Positions 6,396-11,920 of a DNA stretch of 11,920 nt are shown in pieces (position 1 is the stretch's first letter; every line of letters starts with the position of its first letter). The stretch is from Verrucomicrobiales bacterium. Lineage in GTDB: Bacteria; Verrucomicrobiota; Verrucomicrobiia; Verrucomicrobiales; SLCJ01. The notes under the pieces are model-generated. The model did not search any database and was not told where the DNA came from. It worked only from the letters and a program-made list of their open reading frames with translations. A program made the translations under genes and the position numbers. Location: assembly GCA_007125835.1 (NCBI GenBank), contig SLCJ01000365.1, positions 1 through 11,920 of the forward strand, read 5' to 3'.

Positions 6396-7617
6396 GCATC
6401 GGCATGAACAAAGCGAGCACAATTGTGCCGACAATGATGGCGAGAACGACGATCATCACCGGTTCGAGGAGCGAAGTCATGGCGGAAACCGCGTTGTCCA
6501 CCTCGTCGTCGTAGACGTCGGCAATTTTCAGCAGCATGTCAGGGAGCTGGCCGGTTTCCTCGCCGACATCGACCATACTGATCACCATCGACGGGAAGAT
6601 TTTGCTGCCTTCGAGCGGGTGGACAATCGATTCGCCCTCTTTCACGGCGTCGTGCACTTTCGAGATGGCGTCCGAGACGACGACATTGCCCGCCGTGTCG
6701 CGGGTGATGTTGAGCGCCTGGAGGATCGGCACCCCTGAGGTGACCAGCGTGCCGAGCGTGCGGGTGAAGCGCGCGACGGCGCTCTTGAGCTGAATGTCGC
6801 CGAACACCGGCATCTTCAGCTTGAGGGAATCGACCACTCTGCGTCCCACCTTGGTGCGCACCCATCCGCCGTAGGCGAAGAACGCGACCACCGCGCCGCC
6901 CAGAATAAACAGAATATTGTTGCCTACGAACTCACTCGCCCCGGTCACAAACCGGGTGATGGCCGGCAACTGCTGGTCGCCCAGCATGTCGGCGAAGATG
7001 CCCTCGAACCGGGGCACGATGAAGAGCAGCAGGAAAATCACAATCGCCACCGCAATCAACATCACAATCACCGGGTAGATCATGGCCGAGACGATCTTGT
7101 TCTTCAGCTTCTGGGCCTTTTCCTGGTAATCGGCAAGACGGGCGAGCACCAGCTCGAGCACACCGCCCAGCTCACCGGCCTTGACCATGTTGACATAGAG
7201 CTTGTTGAAAATCCGCGGGTGCTGCGCCAAGCTCTCGGAGAAGGTACCACCGGCCTGCACCGAATCGGTCAGTTGCATAATCGTGCGCTTGAGTACCGGA
7301 TTGGGCTCCTGCTTGGAGAGCACCGTGAGTCCGCGCAGCAGAGGCAGGCCCGACTCGATCAGCGTGGCGAGCTGGCGGGTGAAAATCATCAGCGCCTTGC
7401 TGCTGATACGGCCTCCGGCGCGACGGCGCCCCGCCTTCTTGCCTTTTGGGCGCGCGCCCTTGGATTTTTTCGAGCCTTTGCCCTGCTCGGCCACCTCGGT
7501 GGGATACACACTGGCGGCGCGCAGCTGGCTGACGGCATCGGCTTCGCTCTCGGCGGAGATCACTCCGGTGGTTTCGTTTCCTTGGGCGTCGAGCGCCTTG
7601 TATTCGTAGTTGGGCAT
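6367..7617 (-). CDS. gspF: GspF/PilC-family inner-membrane platform protein
   Basis: 416 residues, typical for the family. The N-terminus MPNYEYKALDAQG fixes the start at ATG 7617. Residues 47-70 are a Lys/Arg/Gly-rich linker. Two T2SSF repeats follow (about 78-201 and 280-402). They carry the family signatures RQLATLIESGLPLLRGL and TRTLGTLVTSGVPILQAL, plus AGELGG in the first repeat and VGEETGQLPDML in the second. Membrane helices are predicted at about 178-200, 233-250 and 384-405. The protein forms the inner-membrane base that couples the cytoplasmic ATPase to pseudopilin polymerisation. It follows the second ATPase by 49 bases and precedes gspG by 37 bases, the usual E-F-G order. No Shine-Dalgarno is obvious. 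Confidence 0.95.
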   Translation of the reverse strand: MPNYEYKALDAQGNETTGVISAESEADAVSQLRAASVYPTEVAEQGKGSKKSKGARPKGKKAGRRRAGGRISSKALMIFTRQLATLIESGLPLLRGLTVLSKQEPNPVLKRTIMQLTDSVQAGGTFSESLAQHPRIFNKLYVNMVKAGELGGVLELVLARLADYQEKAQKLKNKIVSAMIYPVIVMLIAVAIVIFLLLFIVPRFEGIFADMLGDQQLPAITRFVTGASEFVGNNILFILGGAVVAFFAYGGWVRTKVGRRVVDSLKLKMPVFGDIQLKSAVARFTRTLGTLVTSGVPILQALNITRDTAGNVVVSDAISKVHDAVKEGESIVHPLEGSKIFPSMVISMVDVGEETGQLPDMLLKIADVYDDEVDNAVSAMTSLLEPVMIVVLAIIVGTIVLALFMPMLDIIGGMSS

Positions 7618-7666
7618 GGTTGTCAGAGGTTGGATGGAATATTTAGTTGGCCCTGGCACGGGCGTC

Positions 7667-9340
7667 TCAGGTGTACTTCAGCACTTCCTCAATGGTAGTA
7701 TGACCTTTGTAAATGTTACGGAGGCCGTCCTCTCGCAGGGTAACCATGCCCAGCTCGATGGCCTTCTGGCGGAGCGCCACCGTGGGCGCACGCTCCGTGA
7801 TCATGTCGCGCAGGGGATCGGAGATGTCAAGCAGCTCGTAGAGGCCCCGGCGCCCCTTGTAGCCACTGCCGCCGCACACCTTGCACCCCTGACCGGTGTA
7901 GAAGCTCTTGTCGCCCAGTTCGTGGGGGGCCAGATCCAGCTGCGCGAGGATGGACTGGCTCGGCTCATAAGCCACCTTGCAGTCCTTGCAGATTGTGCGC
8001 ACGAGACGTTGCGCCAGCACGGCTTCAAGCGTGGCCGAGAGCAGGAAAGGCTCGCAGCCCATATCCAAAAGACGCGTCACCGCGCCGGCCGAGTCATTGG
8101 TGTGCAGCGTGGAAAGCACAAGGTGGCCTGTGAGAGATGCCTGGATCGCAATCTGCGCCGTCGCCACGTCCCGCATTTCCCCGACCATGATGCGGTCCGG
8201 ATCCTGCCGCAGGAACGCCCGGAGCGCCCTCGGGAAGGTCAGGCCAATGCCCTCATTGACAGGGAGCTGGAGAATGCCGTCGATGTCGTATTCCACCGGG
8301 TCCTCCGCCGTGAGCAGCTTGGCCTCGACGGTGTTGATCTTGCGCAGCGCCGCGTAGAGAGTCGTTGTTTTCCCGGCCCCGGTGGGGCCGGTGACAATGA
8401 AAATGCCATTGGGCTTCTGCACCGTGTCGAGGATGAAATTGTACAACTCGTCCTCCATGCCGAGGTTTTCCAACTCGAGATTGACCGAGGAGCGGTCGAG
8501 CACCCGCAGCACCACACTTTCGCCGTGCACCGTGGGCAGCGAGGAAACGCGTAGGTCGATCGGCATGTCCTCGACGGTTTTCATGATGCGTCCGTCTTGG
8601 GGAATGCGCTTTTCGGCGATGTTCAGGTTGGCCATGACCTTGACCCGGGAAATGATGGGCAGCGCGAGGTGCAGCGGCGGCGGAGCCATCTCCACCAATG
8701 CACCGTCCACCCGGTAGCGGATCTTGAACTCGTGCTCAAATGGTTCAAAATGGATGTCGGAGGCGCGCTCCTTGATCGCATTGAAGAGCACCAGATCGAC
8801 GTAGCGGATGATCGGTGCCGAGTTGGCCTCGGCCTCTAGGTCGGCTTCACTCGCCTCCCCATCTTGACTGGCGCTGATCTGGTCCAACAGGTCGCCGAGG
8901 TCTTCGGTGGTGTGGCCGTAGTGCTTCTCGATGAGATTGGTCACAAGGTCGGGGCGCGCCACCGCAGGGATGATGTCCCGGCCCAGTGCGAAGCGCAAAT
9001 CCTCGACCACTTGCGGGTTGAGCGGATCGGTAAGGGCCACGTGCAGGCCGCTCTCGTCGAACATCACGGGCAAGGCCCCGTGCAACCGCGCCATCGCTCC
9101 GGGAACCAGGTCGAGGAGGCTTTCGCTCGGCTCGAAATCCATCAAATCGAGATAGTCGGCTCCCAACTCGTTGGCAATGAGGGGCAGCACCGCCTCTCTG
9201 CTGTCGAGCACCCCATAGTTCACCAGGAGGTCGAGGACATCCTTGCCACTCTCCTCGTGTTCGTTCTTGATGTCGCCGGCAACATCCTCGTCGAGCATGC
9301 CACGCGACACCAGCAGATCGGTAAGGTAGTAATGATTCAT
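7667..9340 (-). CDS. gspE: GspE/PilB-family assembly ATPase, second copy
   Basis: 557 residues from ATG at 9340, 17 bases after the first ATPase. It is a full-length assembly ATPase. An N-terminal T2SSE_N/MshEN-type region (about 1-145) precedes an acidic linker (150-172). The catalytic core has ASDIHFEP (193-200), the Asp-box IRYRVDG (207-213), Walker A GPTGAGKTTT (318-327), the AEDPVEYD region (345-352), atypical Walker B DRIMVGEMRD (382-391) and the His-box TGHLVLSTLHTND (404-416). The tetracysteine zinc element is C451/C454 and C486/C489. The acidic RQDPD motif is intact (378-382), but the usual ETA after GExRD is ATA (Ala393). It should power pseudopilin or pilin polymerisation together with or alternating with its neighbour. 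It is not PilT-like, because PilT lacks the long N-domain and the cysteine element. The frame extends upstream, but that part shadows the first ATPase. Confidence 0.94.
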   Translation of the reverse strand: MNHYYLTDLLVSRGMLDEDVAGDIKNEHEESGKDVLDLLVNYGVLDSREAVLPLIANELGADYLDLMDFEPSESLLDLVPGAMARLHGALPVMFDESGLHVALTDPLNPQVVEDLRFALGRDIIPAVARPDLVTNLIEKHYGHTTEDLGDLLDQISASQDGEASEADLEAEANSAPIIRYVDLVLFNAIKERASDIHFEPFEHEFKIRYRVDGALVEMAPPPLHLALPIISRVKVMANLNIAEKRIPQDGRIMKTVEDMPIDLRVSSLPTVHGESVVLRVLDRSSVNLELENLGMEDELYNFILDTVQKPNGIFIVTGPTGAGKTTTLYAALRKINTVEAKLLTAEDPVEYDIDGILQLPVNEGIGLTFPRALRAFLRQDPDRIMVGEMRDVATAQIAIQASLTGHLVLSTLHTNDSAGAVTRLLDMGCEPFLLSATLEAVLAQRLVRTICKDCKVAYEPSQSILAQLDLAPHELGDKSFYTGQGCKVCGGSGYKGRRGLYELLDISDPLRDMITERAPTVALRQKAIELGMVTLREDGLRNIYKGHTTIEEVLKYT

Positions 9341-9357
9341 GAAACTCGCGGGGTTGT

Positions 9358-11034
9358 TCAGCTTTCGTCGCCCATGGTCACGTGCATCACTTCGCCAGCG
9401 GTGGTCATGCCGGCGAGCACCTTGCGGATGCCGTCCTCGCGCATTGTGCGCATGCCCAATTCCCGCGCCCGCTTTCGCAGTTGGGTGGTAGTCAGGCTCT
9501 CGTTGATCATGTGGCGCACCTCGTCGTCGATGCGGAAAATTTCGAACACGCCGATCCGGCCGCGGAACCCTCGGAAGCTGCACGCCTCGCACCCCTTGGG
9601 CTGCATGATCATTGCCGAGGCCGCCTGCGCCTCGTCGATGCGCAGTGCCCGCCCTTCCGCCTCGGAAAGGGTACCCGGCTCCTTGCATTTTTCGCACAGC
9701 TTGCGCACCAGGCGCTGGGCCTGCACCGCCCTCACAGCCGAGGCAATCAGGAAGGGCTTTACTCCGATGTCGGTAAGTCGGGCCACGGCGCTGGGCGCGT
9801 CATTGGTGTGCAGCGTAGAGAACACAAGGTGGCCGGTGAGCGCGGCATTGATGGCAATGTTCGCCGTCTCCGCGTCCCGGATCTCACCAATCATGACGAT
9901 GTTGGGAGCCTGCCGCAGCATCGAGCGCAGGGCGGCGGCGAAAGTCATGCCCACGTCCTCCTTGACCTGCACCTGATTGATCCCGCTGAGCTGGTATTCC
10001 ACCGGATCCTCGACAGTGATGATCTTGCGGTCCGGCTTGTTGATGAAATTCAGGCAGGAATAGAGTGTCGTCGTCTTGCCCGAGCCCGTGGGGCCGGTGA
10101 CCAGCAGAATGCCGTCAGGAAGGGTGATCAACTGCTCGAAAACCTCCTGGTCGTCGCTGAAAAAGCCCAGCTCCGGGAGGCCCAGCTCAAGACCCCCTTT
10201 GTCCAAAATCCGCATGACCACGCTCTCTCCATGGTTGGTCGGAATGGTCGATACCCGCAAGTCGAGGCTGTTGTCCCCGATCTGCACCTGGATGCGGCCA
10301 TCCTGAGGCACGCGCTTCTCGGCGATGCTCATGGACCCGGTCATGATCTTGATCCGGCTGATGATCGCCGACAGCAGCCGCCGCGGGTGGCCGGCCACAT
10401 CCTGGAGCACGCCGTCGACCCGGTAACGGATGCGGATGCGCCGCTCGAGTGGTTCGATGTGGATGTCCGAAGCCCTCATTTTGTAGGCTTCGACCAGCAT
10501 CTCCGAACACAACTTGATGATCGGCGCGTCGCTGGCATCGCCCTCGCCAAGCGAGCCGAGGTCCTTTTCCAAGGCTTTCGACCCCGGACCCGCCTCTCCA
10601 TAGTATTCCGAGAGGCCGCGTTGGATGGCCGAGGGCGTGGTGCACACGAAATCCAGCGGGTGGGAAACCACATGCGGCAGGCTGTCGAGCGCTTCGAAAT
10701 TGAACGGGTCGGATATGGCGACCTTCAGCGTCATGCCGTCGTAGCCGACGGGAATGAAACGGTAGCGTTTGGCCACATCCTCGGGCACCAGATCCAAAAT
10801 GTCAGAGGAAACGGAAATGTGCGCCGGGTTGAGATACTCCATCGAGGAGTTCTCGGCGCAAACCTTCGCCACCTCCTCCTCGTCAATTTCACGGGCGCGC
10901 AACAGGGCCTGCAGCGCCGACTCCGCTCCTTTCCGCTTTTCCTCCCCCTGCTTGAGAAGTTCGTCGGTCAGCAAGCCCGCTTCCTTGAGCAGTTCGATCA
11001 AGTATTCTTCGTTGGAATAAACGTTGGTGGCCAT
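9358..11034 (-). CDS. gspE: GspE/PilB-family assembly ATPase, first copy
   Basis: 558 residues from ATG 11034 (MATNVYSNEE); an in-frame ATG at 11055 would add seven residues, and neither has a clear Shine-Dalgarno. The N-terminal T2SSE_N/MshEN-like region (1-145) is followed by the ATPase core: ASDIHIEP (188-195), Asp-box IRYRVDG (202-208), Walker A GPTGSGKTTT (314-323), EDPVEYQ (342-348), Walker B NIVMIGEIRD (378-387) with ETA intact (389-391), and His-box TGHLVFSTLHTND (400-412). The zinc element is C447/C450 and C482/C485. The motif preceding Walker B is RQAPN instead of the usual RQDPD, so two acidic residues are replaced. It starts 35 bases after ftsB and is followed 17 bases later by its paralogue. 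The pair are clearly diverged, so this is an old duplication or independent recruitment. Confidence 0.94.
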   Translation of the reverse strand: MATNVYSNEEYLIELLKEAGLLTDELLKQGEEKRKGAESALQALLRAREIDEEEVAKVCAENSSMEYLNPAHISVSSDILDLVPEDVAKRYRFIPVGYDGMTLKVAISDPFNFEALDSLPHVVSHPLDFVCTTPSAIQRGLSEYYGEAGPGSKALEKDLGSLGEGDASDAPIIKLCSEMLVEAYKMRASDIHIEPLERRIRIRYRVDGVLQDVAGHPRRLLSAIISRIKIMTGSMSIAEKRVPQDGRIQVQIGDNSLDLRVSTIPTNHGESVVMRILDKGGLELGLPELGFFSDDQEVFEQLITLPDGILLVTGPTGSGKTTTLYSCLNFINKPDRKIITVEDPVEYQLSGINQVQVKEDVGMTFAAALRSMLRQAPNIVMIGEIRDAETANIAINAALTGHLVFSTLHTNDAPSAVARLTDIGVKPFLIASAVRAVQAQRLVRKLCEKCKEPGTLSEAEGRALRIDEAQAASAMIMQPKGCEACSFRGFRGRIGVFEIFRIDDEVRHMINESLTTTQLRKRARELGMRTMREDGIRKVLAGMTTAGEVMHVTMGDES

Positions 11035-11069
11035 GGATTTTCGGGAAATGGGCATACGGGGTGGCGCAC

Positions 11070-11420
11070 TCAGTGTGCGCCGCCGGTTTCATCCGGGAAG
11101 CGGACCACGATCTCGCCGGGCCGCTGGAGGTCGAGCCGGTCGCGGGCGTGGATTTCGTAATAGGCAGGGTCGTAGCGTAGCCAGTGAAGCTCGTTGCGGG
11201 CCCTGGCCACCTCGCGGCGCAGCGCCTCGCGGCGCTCATGCAGCGCCGCCTCCTCTTCCAGCGCCTGCCGGTGCTCGGCGAGCACCGGCACCACGTAGGT
11301 GAACGCCACGCCCCCGGCCGACGCCAGGCACACCACCGCGAGAAACCTGACGGCGACGCGCAGCAGCGCCCCGGGCCGGTTGGGCCGGGGGCTGGTGTCG
11401 TAGTCCGAGGGGTTCCTCAT
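11070..11420 (-). CDS. ftsB: FtsB/DivIC-family septum formation protein
   Basis: 116 residues, bitopic. A short cytoplasmic N-terminus rich in Arg and Pro precedes one membrane helix (about 24-46). A heptad-like coiled coil (47-80, rich in Glu/Arg/Leu/Ala) follows, then the periplasmic signature LRYDPAYYEIHARDRLDLQRPGE (part of 81-103) ending IVVRF. The DPxYxExxAR..L....GE pattern is characteristic of FtsB/DivIC, which joins FtsL and FtsQ/DivIB in the divisome. The gene lies 30 bases after enolase, an adjacency also well known in Proteobacteria. The start ATG at 11420 has no clear Shine-Dalgarno. The short sequence makes FtsB versus DivIC naming arbitrary. Confidence 0.88.
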   Translation of the reverse strand: MRNPSDYDTSPRPNRPGALLRVAVRFLAVVCLASAGGVAFTYVVPVLAEHRQALEEEAALHERREALRREVARARNELHWLRYDPAYYEIHARDRLDLQRPGEIVVRFPDETGGAH

Positions 11421-11450
11421 GGCGGGTGCGGGGTGCCAGGGGCTTGGAAG

Positions 11451-11920
11451 TTAGAATTTCATGCGGCCGCCGTAGATGGCGGTGTCTCCCAGTTCCTCCT
11501 CGATGCGGAGAAGCTGGTTGTACTTGGCGATGCGGTCGGAACGGCTCAGCGAGCCGGTTTTGATTTGTCCGCAATTTGTCGCCACGGCGATGTCGGCGAT
11601 GGTCGAATCCTCGGTCTCGCCGGAGCGGTGGCTGAGCACGGAGGTGTAGCCATTTTCCTTGGCCAGTTCCACCGCGTCGAGAGTTTCGGTAAGTGTGCCG
11701 ATCTGGTTCACTTTGACTAGGATCGAGTTGGCCACGCCTTTGTCAATCCCCTTGCGCAGGAAATCGACATTGGTCACGAACAGATCGTCGCCCACCAACT
11801 GGGTCGTTTCACCCAGTTCGGCGGTAAGCAGCGACCAGCCGTCCCAATCGTTCTCATCGCAGCCGTCCTCGATCGAGACGATCGGGTATTTCGAACCCAG
11901 CTCCTTGTAGTAGGCGACCA
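11451..11920 (-). CDS. eno: Enolase, C-terminal part (5' end outside window)
   Basis: The last 155 residues of enolase, the glycolytic enzyme that interconverts 2-phosphoglycerate and phosphoenolpyruvate. Recognisable family motifs are YPIVSIEDG (a Mg-ligand Glu), LVGDDLFVTN (a Mg-ligand Asp), LVKVNQIGTLTE with the catalytic Lys, SHRSGETED, and IADIAVATNCGQIKTGSLSRSDR with the substrate-binding Lys. The protein ends in the usual RIEEELG, followed by about nine residues. The usual Leu after SIEDG is Cys here, a minor change. The frame is open to the window edge, so the N-terminal roughly two thirds lies beyond it. The stop is TAA at 11451-11453, and no intrinsic terminator is seen before ftsB. 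Confidence 0.97.
   Translation of the reverse strand, partial: VAYYKELGSKYPIVSIEDGCDENDWDGWSLLTAELGETTQLVGDDLFVTNVDFLRKGIDKGVANSILVKVNQIGTLTETLDAVELAKENGYTSVLSHRSGETEDSTIADIAVATNCGQIKTGSLSRSDRIAKYNQLLRIEEELGDTAIYGGRMKF

Noticed and set aside
9341..9697. Upstream extension of the second ATPase by 119 codons
   Set aside because: It shadows the C-terminal zinc-element region of the first ATPase; the family N-terminus begins at MNHYYLTDLL, position 9340.
9382..11160. 592-codon open frame on the + strand
   Set aside because: It lies wholly antisense to the clearly identified first GspE ATPase and the end of ftsB; it is His/Arg/Gln-rich with no recognisable domain, as expected of a shadow frame in GC-rich coding DNA.

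Overview
This window reads as a chromosomal segment of a GC-rich Gram-negative bacterium, most likely a verrucomicrobial (Opitutae/Puniceicoccales-like) organism. That assignment is inferred from the style of the YbeY core (GPTDVITF followed by HGEI), the phoH / membrane-HD / ybeY order, and a pseudopilin-type apparatus in a housekeeping neighbourhood. No rRNA, tRNA, CRISPR array, insertion sequence, integrase or phage gene was seen. Every supported gene lies on the minus strand, so the genes are transcribed from the right end of the window towards the left.

Right end (about 11.92 to 11.07 kb): the C-terminal part of enolase, then a small FtsB/DivIC-type division protein. Middle (11.03 to 5.79 kb): a pseudopilin/type IV pilus-like cassette made of two full-length GspE/PilB-family ATPases in tandem, one GspF/PilC inner-membrane platform protein and one GspG-type major pseudopilin. 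A near-consensus sigma70 promoter (TTGACA, 18 nt, CATAAT) is embedded in the last codons of gspF and appears to serve gspG. A GC-rich stem-loop follows gspG.

Left-centre (5.74 to 1.19 kb): a tightly packed run of five genes. It starts with two exported proteins of unknown function whose reading frames overlap (ATGA). The second overlaps phoH (TAATG). phoH is followed by a seven-helix-type membrane HD-domain phosphohydrolase, which overlaps ybeY (ATGA). phoH, the HD protein and ybeY are the familiar RNA/ribosome-maturation and cyclic-di-AMP-turnover neighbours. The two secreted proteins coupled to them are the least explained part of the window.

Left end: after an intergenic stretch of about 320 bases, AT-rich near the next start codon, a further minus-strand gene begins at 865 and runs off the window. 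It encodes a signal peptide, an unassigned N-terminal domain and a run of YadA-head-like repeats of about 14 residues, so it is probably a large surface or secreted repeat protein.

Functionally the cassette could assemble a short pseudopilus or pilus powered by two ATPases. Secretin, prepilin peptidase, minor pilins, PilM/N/O or GspL/M and the retraction ATPase PilT are not here and would have to be encoded elsewhere.
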